Positions 11,414 to 22,200 of a DNA stretch of 64,000 nucleotides are shown piece after piece. The stretch is from Agapanthus africanus. Its lineage: Eukaryota > Streptophyta > Magnoliopsida > Asparagales > Amaryllidaceae. The position numbers and the translations under genes are program-made. The DNA lies in NCBI GenBank assembly GCA_030015575.1, contig CM057338.1, positions 634,128,189-634,192,188 of the forward strand. The letters run 5' to 3'. The notes under the pieces were generated by a model, which was not told the DNA's origin, did not search any database, and saw only the letters and a program-made list of their open reading frames with translations. Positions within the stretch are counted from its first letter, which is position 1; each line of letters opens with the position of its first letter.

Positions 11414-13632
11414 TGTCACGACCAGAAATGGCACGTGACTGGCACTTGAATCATATGAAGTCTATAGGACCCCATCTAATTCAAGTAAGCCAAAAAATCC
11501 GAGAAATCTAAACCATTTTTAAGGAAGAAGTGAAGAAAACATGTTTTAAAACAAGTGGTTTTAATAACATAAGCCGAAGTATGCATTTTTCAAATCTCAA
11601 GTCTTTTCTGAAAATTTCGGCAGAGTTTCCTTTGTAAATACTGGCCCCAAAAGGGTAAAACATGCATAATATATATAAAGGCATCCCTAAGCGGGAGCTA
11701 GCTCTTCGCCAATTGGCGGTCACAACCACGCAAGCAATATAATATACAACGCCGAAGGGTGAGGGTCAAAACTCAAAGGAAACCAATAACATAGAGAAAA
11801 CCATAATAATGCAGCGCGACTCTAAGGTCGAAATAATATACACTGGTCTTTTTAATTCAAATAAATATACAAGTCTGGTTGTTGGAGTTTACTAGATACA
11901 ACTGAAATATAATAAAAGGTATAATGGTGGTCACGATGCAAATGAACCCACCTACCAAAGCAATCACCCAGAAAGATGAAGTGTGCCAGCAAAGCCTCCA
12001 AGGAAACCTCTACGGCAAAACCTGCAAGAAACTGTGGCACAACGGGGGTGAGTTACCAACTCGTGAGTAGAAAACATCACAGAGTAGAAATCGCATGCAT
12101 GACTAAATCCTAGGTCATACGATCAGTAATATCCTCAAAATGATAAAAATATAACCTGAAACATCTGCTAATGGACACGGTAAACATCTGTACATAAGTG
12201 TAATACCAAGTGCTCGTGTCAGTGCCTCAGATAGCAATAAATCATGTATATGATGTATGAATGCATGAAAACAGAATACATCTAAATGAGAAAACTGTTT
12301 TTCTTATCTAAGAGAGATTTCTGTATAAATCAAAATATCATCAATGAAATGAACAGAAAATCAGTGTCTAGCATCGACACAAAATTTATGTATCTCTCTA
12401 TCTCAATACCTAGGGCTCCGGCAATCCGGACTGGCCCGTATCATCAAATCTCAGTATCTAGGTCTCCGGCTATCCGGACAGGCCCATACTCCGATCGGCA
12501 TCCTCCGGATATCCGTCGAGTCACAATAAAATCATCGGTCGATAGTGCTCTCATGCCAGTCTCAACGCCATCATCTGCGATCATCTTGCCCCGGGGTAGC
12601 GCACCGGGTCCACCATGCACCCACAGACGGTTCCTCCTCCTCCTCGAATCGGGTGTATGATATCGCTCAAGAGCCGAGAAAACTCATGATGGACATATCT
12701 CAAATCATAACATGAGAAAACCGTAATTTTATCTTTAGAAAAGATAATCAGTTTACAAAATCCTTGCGGTTTCTCCAAATCCATAAATCTCATGGAAATC
12801 CGAAATCTCAAAATAAAGGGTCAATAACAGTGAATACCGGGCTCCGACAATCCGGTCTGGCCCCTAATATCATGGCAATGAATTTGTAAATATACATGAA
12901 AAATCACAGTAATAAATGCAACATCTAACTAGCACAATAATGATATATCGGAACTATCAGCTAACAAGCGATAACAATGAACTAATATTCTCTAAAGTGT
13001 ACGTGACATGGCAATTCCGATGATGATGTGTGTGAGCCGGCAAGTAAGTGTTCGTAGACATATGCATTATCGGTAATGGTGCTAGTGTCCTGACAGCATG
13101 GTATCAGAATAACAATAAAAGTACATTTAAACATGCAATGCTGTGCGATATGAACAGCATGAATATACAGGATAAATAATAAATGTAACAATAAGGAATC
13201 TACATTATGCATACGAGTCATACAATTATCATTTTAAATAACACGAATCGTGGTGTTTAGAAAATAGGGCTACGGTATTTTTAAGCTAAGGTACGTCCTT
13301 TGAAATATCCGTAGAATCCCTTGGCCCGCCTTTAAAATACTCACGATTCGTTAGTTTTGAAATAAGTATGGCTGGAGTCCAGTCTAACATCTACTAAGTA
13401 AACTACAGTTCTAAACTAACAGACTAATCGAAAGGGTAAGAAAAACCACCTAAGTCTGAGTCGATATCCGTATCTAGTAGTCGGTGATCCCGCCTCAATA
13501 GTATCATGTATGATACAATATATCATATGACATCCTCGAGGCAAGAGTGAGAATCTATCATCATAATCATATCACGTACGGTGAATCCATCGTACGACAT
13601 CCTAATTCTGGGTACGGGTCAAATATCACATT
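11414..13632 (-). repeat. LARD-2 right LTR, piece 1
   Basis: Homologous to 4257-6472. It is cut at 13632 by Copia-A and resumes at 47813 after the duplicated ACATT (13628-13632 and 47808-47812). Confidence 0.88.
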
Positions 13633-14924
13633 TGTTAGTGTATATGTCCTAGAGGCCATTACTGTATCATACTAGCTTGTATATTACTTAATGGAAGCTT
13701 GGGATATTCACAGTTGTATAGAAAATCTTGCTCAAAATGGTAATATGCTACTTGGTTTGTCTCTACTTCAATATGTGCATGTGTTTCTTTTAGCATATTG
13801 CTTATATACATATTAGTAGAGCCCTTAGGATCTTTGCTTGATTACCAGCGTTGTGATGGCGCTCACACTTGTGGGGGCTGGGTAATCCATAAGCACATCC
13901 TTATACAGGTCCCTAGTCGTAGGACTATCGAAACAGGGTATTGATACTCCGTAGTAGACTAGCGTATGCGCTTCTCATCCTAGCGAGGGAGACGGTATGT
14001 CTCACAGCCGTCAGTACGTCGTACTTGAGATAGTATGCTGGTGCTCCTTAGGTTACGAGTACACTGGAAAGGACTCGTCGGGAACTGTTGGTTGGTATTA
14101 TACCTATCGTCAGTTATCAGTTCCCAGGTGACATGAGTACAGCTTAGTCCGCCGACTTGACACTGTCACTTCGCCTCGAGTGTGTTCCCACTGTACTTAG
14201 ATTACTACCCCACCACGGCTCAAAGGAGTCGTGCAAACAGGTAGTAGTTGGGTGCAGTCCCGAAGCACTTGGAGGCAGTGACGGTTAGACAGAATTCGTC
14301 TCTCCCGGTATTGGGGGTTGACATCGCGCTGTGTCTAGGAGAGCCATTACATAAGTAGTCCCTGGCCAGGGCAAGCGAGATATACTGGTAGGTTTCCAGT
14401 GTTATCTCAGGGTGTTCTGGGCTACACTCCGACATGACTTGTACCGCTATTAGGGGACTGACGTTCACCGCCCCCCTAGGCCCGCCATGCGATGTATCAG
14501 ACGAACAGACCGGACTGTACAGAGACTGTCACATACAGGCTCAGTAGGAGTTTGGATGGGTTTTCCTCATCGGCCTTCTTATCGACATCTACCTGGGGAC
14601 CGTTACGTACAGCTAGTGCCGCTTGCGGTCTGTGGTTAAACCCACTGCCAGCGTAGTGTCGAGTCTTTAGAGTCCCACATAGAGAGTTTCCTTGCATTGA
14701 GCGAAACGTGTAGAGGCCGTATGGTTTTACGGCAGGGCTACGATCACTTACGTGCACTTGTGTGCGTATGCTGTTCGGGCAGGCAATACTAGTGGGCTTT
14801 GGTTTAAGCCAGATCTTTGTATTGCACAGATGGATTTGATTTGTCTTTTGTGCATTCGCATTCTACGGGATGCGGATGCGGGTGTGTATGCACAGTTTTG
14901 AGGAACGATGAAGGAGGAGGTACC

Positions 14925-15020
14925 CCATTAGGGTTTTGGCAGTTGGTTCGGCCAAAACCGTAATGTGGCACGCTCATTAGGGTTTTGACAGTTCGTTTGG
15001 TCAAAACCGTTATGAGCCCT
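14925..15020. repeat. Two tandem inverted repeats in the Copia-A LTR
   Basis: The first has arms CATTAGGGTTTTGGC and GCCAAAACCGTAATG (14 of 15 paired). The second has arms GCTCATTAGGGTTTTGAC and GTCAAAACCGTTATGAGC (about 15 of 18 paired). Copia-B has a single equivalent at 51852-51917. LARD-1 entered the 3' LTR copy of this element at the foot of the first one. Confidence 0.8.
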
Positions 15021-15062
15021 TTACTAATCCTTTTAGTGATAGATTTGTAATGGCTAATTGCA

Positions 15063-15127
15063 TTGACCATTTGACCACCATGACCTCTCTTGACTTTGTT
15101 GACCGGTTGACCGAGGTTGACCATTGA
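15063..15127 (+). promoter_or_regulatory. W-box cluster in the Copia-A LTR
   Basis: Seven TTGACY words, the core bound by plant WRKY factors, lie within about 65 bases, and a TTGACA lies just upstream. That WRKY proteins drive this LTR is inference. Confidence 0.55.
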
Positions 15128-15808
15128 CCTTCATGAGAGATCAACACTTTTCTTTTGATTTATTTTTTCTTTTGATTATGAAAATGGTCATTTCAATGTA
15201 GCCATCAACTTTATCTTGATGGGATTAGTAATGATAATGTTTTTGCATTACTGAACCATGGCTCCTTTTCTTTAGCTCATAATTCATTCTCATTTCTCTC
15301 TCTTGCTCTTTCTCGTGAGAAGAAAAGAAAATGAGCTCTCATGGTTGCTAAGTTCTCCTCCTTCTTCCTCCTCTTGATTCTATCTTTTGATCTCATGTGT
15401 TGAGAGAAAAAGATCCCACAAAGACAAACACATCCATACATCACTTCTACACAACCTAGGGCTTCTAGATTAGCGATCTCGTCGCCCTAGTTGCCTCGGC
15501 TCGAGGTGGAGCTTGGTGTACAACTCTCGGGTGGATCGTCTTCGACTCAAGAAGGCCGCGGAGGTGCCCAAGGTCCGGATCGACACTTGGAGCTTGGATG
15601 GACGAGCTGGACAGCGGAATGAAGAACCGAAGGACCGATTTCGTGAGGTATACTTTCTACAGCATAGTAGTTAAAGCCTCTAGTAGTTTACTAGTTTCTA
15701 GTTTAGCAAAGATCCGTGCTTTAAGTCCATGTTGCCTTGCGCCAAAGCATTGTTTTTCATCGTTTCCGCCTCCCCGTAAGAACCGGGATGAGCAACGTGG
15801 ACTTACAG

Positions 15809-15821
15809 TGGTATCAGAGCC
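15809..15821 (+). other. Copia-A primer binding site (initiator tRNA-Met)
   Basis: TGGTATCAGAGCC starts one base after the LTR end, as in Copia-B. Confidence 0.95.
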
Positions 15822-16337
15822 TAGCTAAACATAAACTAGTAAGTTAGCAAAGTGTTTAGAACATCGATCGGAAAAAAGTCGCAAAACACGTCCGCAAAAC
15901 CTCAAGTTTCTGTCGATTTTCATACTGCTCAAAAAGTAATTTAAAATATATGAAAAATCGTCTCAGGGTTTTGTAAAAACACTGCAGAAAAATGAACCAG
16001 TGATTCGATCAAACGACCGCGGTTCCGCGGCAATGACATGCTCATTGCCGCGGTTCCGCCGCCGTTTTGACTCGACACTGGATCGGGTTTTGTGCAGTGT
16101 TTTAGTTTGGCTGTTTTGGGATTTTTAATACATGATTTTTCTACCCAGATTTTCCAGAGAGCAAATTGACTTTTGGGGTAGACAAAAATCCGTATTTTGA
16201 TCGGTATTCCGTACATTTAGGCTAATGGATATTATCTGTGATGTGATATATGTATTGAACGTCTACTAATCGCTATAAGTCGATTAGTGGGGGTTATACA
16301 TATCTGTGATCTGTAATGTTGATGGTTTGTGGATATG
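15822..16337 (+). other. Copia-A leader, part 1
   Basis: Noncoding leader that aligns with 52754-53260 of Copia-B. It holds the twin GC-rich motif (16017-16064), including a 12-bp-arm inverted repeat at 16025-16053. It is cut by Athila after ATATG (16333-16337). Confidence 0.85.
16017..16064 (+). repeat. Twin GC-rich motif in the Copia-A leader
   Basis: Two CCGCGGTTCCGC-type blocks lie about 17 bases apart. The inner parts CCGCGGCAATGA and TCATTGCCGCGG form an inverted repeat with a 5-base loop. The same layout occurs in Athila and in Copia-C. Confidence 0.75.
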
Positions 16338-16790
16338 TGTTCATATCAGATTTTTGCATTTTCATACCGCCCAATTTTTATCACATTGCATATCGGTAGA
16401 TACTCTTGAGCCGTGTTTGCTAGTCAATTGCAGGATACAGGTTCCCGGTTCTCAAATGGAGAAATTCATGGAAAACACGACAAAATCCGGTTCCTGCCAA
16501 CCACAGATAAAAACACGGTCTCCGCTCTTCATCCGTATGCTGCCAGTTACCAGTTTAGGAAGACAAAGTGTCAAATCAACGTCATTCTCATGCACAAGGC
16601 TCAATGGTAGCACAAAATCCAAGAGATCTACGCGGAGCTCGAGGCAATCATCCACAAAAAAGTCCTCCTTTGCTCAATAGAAATTCTGGAAGAAATGGGA
16701 AAGAATTATCAGAAAATACCCACACCAGACAAGAGGGGACAGGAGACCAGGAAAACACTCAGAAGCCCACACCCTAAACCCACAGTAGGG

Positions 16791-16837
16791 GCGCGGATCC
16801 GCGGCCATAGGGGGCTATAGGCGGCGGATCCGCGGCC
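16791..16837 (+). repeat. Twin GCGGATCCGCGG motif in the Athila 5' LTR
   Basis: GCGCGGATCCGCGGCC and GCGGATCCGCGGCC lie 17 bases apart, about 90 bp upstream of the TATA box. The 3' LTR copy is at 27233-27279, and a related copy lies in the leader at 18310-18356. Confidence 0.85.
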
Positions 16838-16927
16838 GTACAGGCAGTTCAGGCAGAGACTTTTGGGGGGCAGTTTGGTCATTGCATCAGGGTTCTGGTG
16901 GTTGCCCTAGGGTTTCATTTCTTGGCC

Positions 16928-16935
16928 TATAAATA
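16928..16935 (+). promoter_or_regulatory. Athila LTR TATA box
   Basis: TATAAATA within CCTATAAATAGCC is a strong plant TATA match; transcription would start about 30 bases downstream. The same box is at 27370-27377 in the 3' LTR. Confidence 0.75.
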
Positions 16936-17066
16936 GCCCAGAATTTTGTGAAGGAAAGGTCAATTTTTGTATTCTCATTTTTTTGCCTAGTTTTAGTCTA
17001 GTTCTTCTTCCTTTTCTCACCTCTTCTCCTTTAAACTTGTAGTGAGCTTTTGAGTGAAGAGTGATG

Positions 17067-17072
17067 AATAAA
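17067..17072 (+). terminator. Athila LTR poly(A) signal
   Basis: AATAAA lies about 140 bases after the TATA box, so the R region would be about 100-150 bases. The functional copy is the one in the 3' LTR at 27509-27514. Confidence 0.55.
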
Positions 17073-17915
17073 GAAGACCAATTTTTATCATGCTTGTCTC
17101 TTTCTTTACTTGTCCTAATTTGTTGTAATTTTAATTGTTAAGTAGTTGTTGTTATTTGTTTGATTGTTTCTTTCTTCTCTCTTTTCCTTTATCATTCATA
17201 CGACAATGATACTTACGCTTGATCCTCGCCAAGGTGAGGTCGCAAATAGTTAGTCGTATTCTTCTAGCCTCCTTCTTTCTATCTTCCTCTTTTGTTTGTT
17301 TTATTTTTCCGTATTATGAAGTGTGAGTAGTTTTATATTTGTTAGGGTAGGATAAGGGAAGTTTGAGAGAAGGAAATCTCTCTCACTCTTTCCTTGCCCA
17401 ACAACTTAAATCGACTCCCGTTAATTAAACCACAATCCGCTCCTTACGGCACCCTATCCTACATGATAGCGGTGATTCCGTAGTGAGACCGGTTGTGGTT
17501 GAATTAACCGGAGGTTATGGATAAGAGCCAAGAACGGACGGACAAGCACCAAAAGGAAGGACTATGCGTTGGAAAGCCTAGCTTAAACTCGCAAGTTCCT
17601 TCCTAGTCGTGCTAATCCCCGTTGTTGCCGATTACCGTAACACCGATATTAAGTGGGGCAACGAAAGATGTGGAGACTCCTAACTCAAACTAACCTAATC
17701 CTCACCCTAACAAGCTCTCTTTAAATATCAACTCAACACTTAGTTAATCACAAACAAAATCTGAACAACCGGACTTAACTCGTCGAAAAACACATAGAAA
17801 AAGATTCCCATCTCCCTGCGGACGACCCGTACTCAACCGGCTAGCTACAAGCGAAACCGTCTTGATTGCGGTATTTAAACTAGAACTTGAACACGCACCT
17901 ATCCTAACAATCAAA

Positions 17916-17933
17916 TGGCGCCGTTGCCGGGGA
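17916..17933 (+). other. Athila primer binding site (tRNA-Asp)
   Basis: TGGCGCCGTTGCCGGGGA is complementary to the 3' end of plant tRNA-Asp(GUC) with CCA added. It begins two bases after the LTR end. Confidence 0.93.
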
Positions 17934-18309
17934 GACGGTAGTTTATTTCCTTGTGTAATTTCGGGTTAATTTGTAAGTATAAAAAAAAAAACGAAAAAAA
18001 ATATACTTTGTAAAAGAAACCATCTTGTTATTCTTGATTAGTTTTTGTGCAAGTGTGCAGGAAATACGAAGCTCAAGATCGACGCCAAAAACGTTGGAAA
18101 TACGGAGTTCAAGTACAGTGCCAAAGACGTGGGAAGATAGACCCACATTTTTCGCGGCTGCACCGCGACGGACAAAAACGAAGCATCCGGTCTACTGTAA
18201 AAATCTGGAGTAGATACAGTGAGCAACTCAGCATTCCACACATCCAGAAAAACAGAGGACACCAAACAGAGCCCACACCAGAAAATTGATGGCCCAACTC
18301 TCTGTTCTT

Positions 18310-18356
18310 GCCGCTGATCCGCGGCAATAGAGGGCTTAGGCCGCGGATCCGCGGCC
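18310..18356 (+). repeat. Twin GC-rich motif in the Athila leader
   Basis: GCCGCTGATCCGCGGC and CCGCGGATCCGCGGCC lie 15 bases apart, in the same order and at nearly the same spacing as the motif in the LTR and in the Copia-A leader. Confidence 0.8.
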
Positions 18357-18732
18357 ACTTGGTGGCCTCAGGCTTCCAAAATCTCTCTGTAAGTCCCTTT
18401 GCCTCTCTCCACTCCTCTGAACTCCACTGAACTGTGTTTCTGCAGCCTTCTTTGCGCAAACTCTTCTCCCCCTTCCAATAAATTGTTCTTGTGCAGGATT
18501 CTTTGCGCTGCAAATAAAAATTGTTTGCAGTTGATTTGTTACTGCTTTGCATTTCTTTAATACGGACTTAAGGGGCTTGAAACCAATCCAGATTGGGTGG
18601 GGATTTCATCACCCTTCCCGGGACCCCAAAAATCACTAAAGCATATGCATTGTCCATTGTAAATTAAAAAATACTAGACTTCAGCCCTAAGGACTTCGCG
18701 CTCATTAGGAGAAGATAAACCGTGTTTAGAAC

Positions 18733-18870
18733 CTCGCTTAACCGTATATTGATTACGGGGTGTCTAGGAAAGTGTTAAAGGCGCAACCGCCGAAAGAGAA
18801 AGGGTTATTTAATTAAGGAACTTCGCGAAAGCGTTGGACAACCTCCCCTTATCTCTGCACTTACCTGGCC
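18733..18870 (+). other. Leader module shared with copia elements (Athila copy)
   Basis: Aligns with Copia-A 29572-29720 and Copia-B 54506-54655. The core 18809-18838 is identical at all 30 positions in the three elements. It contains TTAATTAAGG followed by CGCGAAAGCG, a 3-bp stem with a GAAA tetraloop. Upstream, GGCG/CGCC forms a small stem where the copia copies have GGGC/GCCC. Confidence 0.85.
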
Positions 18871-19201
18871 CCGTGATCGGTGTATTTTTAAGCCTGTTTC
18901 TCGACACTGTTTAACTTCGAAAATCAAGTTCAGGAGCAGGTCTAGTAGACCTAGGTTACCCTAGATCTAGGTGTGATTGTGCATATCTTGTTTGTGATTG
19001 CTTAAGCCGTATTTCCGTACATATTTCTGTAAATCTCTTTCTAAAAAAAAAAAGAAAAAAAAAGAAAAAAAAAAAATAATTTTATAAAAACTTGCCCTTT
19101 TGTCGCCAAATCCATTTTCACCCACCACCCATCGCCTTTCTCCATTGACGTTTTCTTACCCTCACCTTCTCCGCTTTGACTATACTAAACTCGTTTAGTG
19201 T

Positions 19202-22200
19202 ATGTCCGCTTGGACTCGGGACACTAGCTCCCGTCTAGTCCGCGTTACGTTAGTCGCGACCGACTACGCGATCGACTCCGAAGTCGATACTCCGTCCACT
19301 CCTCTTTCACCCCTTCCTTTACCGGCCAACTCCGACGTTGACCGGAATTCTGTTCATACATCTTCACCTTCACCTTCACCTTCACCAACCTCTTCTTCCG
19401 CGATGTCGGGATTTAATCCGAACATCTCTTTGACCACCCCTGGATTGGCTCCACCTCCTACGGAGACCAATCTCCCACCACCTCCGCCTGTTGTAGCGCC
19501 GCAGCGAATTGCGCTCCAGGATCGTTTCTACCCCACCCGTTCTGCACTTCCCACCTGCCTTTCTCTTCCTCCGGCCAATGGGGACAACTTTGAAATTAAG
19601 CCCCATTTCATCAACATGCTTCCACGTTTTCATGGGCTTGAATCTGAAGATGCCTATATCTTCATCAATAAATTTCAAAATGTCTGTGCCATGATGAAAA
19701 CCACCCAGCTGTCGGACGATGCTATACGTCTACGGGTCATTCCGTTCACTTTATGCGATCTCGCTGAAAAATAGCTGTATAGCACCGCTTCCCACTCAAT
19801 CACCAGCTGGGACGAGTTTGTTAAGGCGTTTCTGAAAAAATTCTATCCAAATCATAAGACCGCAAGAATTCGAAATGAAATCAACCAATTCTCCCAGCTT
19901 CCTTCTGAACCCTTCTGGAAGTGCTTTGACCGGTACAAAGACCTTCTTGTTCAGTGTCCTCACCACGGTATAGAGAAATGGCAGCTCTGCCAAACCTTAT
20001 ACGAGGGACTGAACCCAGCAACGAAGCAGTTGCTGGAAACCATCTGTCAGGGCCACTTCCTATCGAAATCTGACGAGGAAGCGTGGCAGTTCTTTGACGA
20101 TCTTGCGGAGCAAACGCTACAGTGGGAGAGCACCAGACCGACTTCTTCTTCTTCTACCTCCACTTCTACCGGTCAGTCTAGGGTAGGAATCCACCAACTT
20201 GACGTCTCTATTGCGATGAAAGCTGAAATGGCTGCTATAACACGAAAGCTTGAAGCGATAGAGAGCAAATTTTCTGCTCCTGCTCCTGCCCCTGTTCTCC
20301 CCCTTCGTACCATCTGCGCTTGTTGTTCCGATCCTTCCCACTTGACCGAAGAGTGTCCTTACAATCCACCCTCGCAAGGACAGGATCAGGTTAATGCTGC
20401 CTTCCAGCAAAGACCGAGGAATGATCCATACTCTTCCACCTACAATCCCGGTTGGAGGAACCACCCCAATTTCTCCTGGAATCAGAATCAGAATCAATTC
20501 CAGGGCAACAATTTCCAAAGGGCCCCTCCACCGCAACAACAAGCGCCACAACAAACTCAGCATCAATATCAGCAGCCCTTCCAACCCCAACCTTACCAAA
20601 ACCAGACGAACAACTTTGCACCCAACAACTCTTTTCCACCAAACAACTTTGTTCCGTCAAACAACGATAAGGTTTCCTCGCTCGAGCGAAGTCTGGAGGC
20701 GTTTGTTAAACAATCGACTCAATCCACCGCCAACATCCAGTCTTCGATCCAATCTTTAGTGCAACACACTGCCGCACACGGGCAAAGCATCAAGACCATC
20801 GAAGCCCAGATTGCACAGCTGAACGCGGCCTTAAGCGAGCGAGAGAAGGGGAAGCTCCCGTCTCAGCCACTTCCAAATCCCGGTCACCCACATAATGCAC
20901 ATGTTGCTCTTGAACAACAAAACCATAATGTGAGTGCCGTGACCACACTGAGATCGGGGAGGGTGCTGCAAAACAACATTGGCAAACGGATCAACGATGA
21001 CACCCCGGCCGCTGCTTCTTCTTCTTCTTCTCCTTCTTCTTCTTCGTCTTCTGAGCCTATTCTCCGTTCTTCACAAGGCTCCCCTTCCTCTTCTTCTCTG
21101 AACGGACCCACTTCTCACTCCACGAAGACACCTATTCTGGGATCCGTTCCAACTCCAAAATCTCCTCCTCCAGCATTAGACTCAACCAATTTTCAAAATG
21201 TTCCATTTCCAAACCGGTTGAGGTCTAACAAACAAAATCAACAAATGGAGAAGATTTTGGAGTTATTCAAGCAAGTTAACATTAACATTCCTCTTTTAGA
21301 TGCTGTCCAACAAGTCCCATCTTACGCGAAAATCTTAAAGGACTTGTGCACGAAAAAGAGGAAGTCTCAGGTACCCAAGAAAGTTTTCTTGGCTAGTGCT
21401 GTGAGTGATGCCCTTACCCAATCTTTACCACAAAAACGGAAGGACCCTGGCTGTCCTACGATTTCAATTACTATTGGGGATAAGAACATCAACCGCGCAC
21501 TATTAGATCTTGGTGCCAGTGTTAACTTGCTTCCGTATTCAGTATACGAGCAACTAGGCGTCGGAGAGCTGAAACCCACACACTGCACTCTCCAAATGCC
21601 CGACCGATCGATCACCCACCCTAGGGGTGAGCTAGAGGATGTGTTGATAAGAGTCGGGGACTTCATATTCCCCGTTGACTTCATTGTATTAGATACACAG
21701 CCTGTAGCTAACCCCCGGAATCAAATTCCGGTGATACTCGGTCGCCCATTTCTCGCAACCTCAAATGCTGTGATCAATTGTCGCAATGGTTCGATGAACC
21801 TCTCTTTTGGAAATATGACGATTGAACTCAACATTTTTAGGTTGGGGAATCAGCCCGCCGAACCTAATGCTCATATACTGGACGTCTGCTCGATCCAGGA
21901 GATCACCCCAGAAGAGTGTGAATTCGAGGAGTTTCTGTTTGATCACGATAATCCTGACGCCACTAGTGCGTTTCTCTTCGAACCTGCTGCTGCTTCTGTG
22001 CCCGACAACGACTACGAGTGTTTCACGTTTTCTAACGATCTTAGCTGCGCACAACCCGAGTTTGAATCCTTCGACTTTCCGGATGAGTTACCTGAACCAT
22101 CCAACTCGGTTGCCTACACTCGTTTTGAACCTTTGCTGGAGTCTTTTGAGTTCGAGACCTTTGCACCAGTCTTGCCTTCCATCATTTCACCTCCAACGCT

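Larger units (their letters stand above)
13633..15807 (+). repeat. Copia-A 5' LTR (2,175 bp)
   Basis: It starts TGTTAGTGTATATG and ends GACTTACA. It contains a GCCGTA/TACGGC hairpin (14716-14733), two neighbouring long inverted repeats (about 14925-15020) and a run of seven TTGACY W-boxes (about 15063-15127). Confidence 0.92.
16338..17913 (+). repeat. Athila 5' LTR (1,576 bp)
   Basis: It starts TGTTCATATCAG and ends CTAACAATCA, and has the same length as the 3' copy. It holds a twin GC motif (16791-16837), a TATA box (16928-16935) and a poly(A) signal (17067-17072) in the usual U3-R-U5 order. Confidence 0.95.
17934..19201 (+). other. Athila leader
   Basis: About 1.27 kb of noncoding sequence before gag. 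It holds a twin GC motif (18310-18356) and the shared leader module (18733-18870). A-rich low-complexity tracts lie near 17980-18000 and 19042-19080. Confidence 0.85.
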
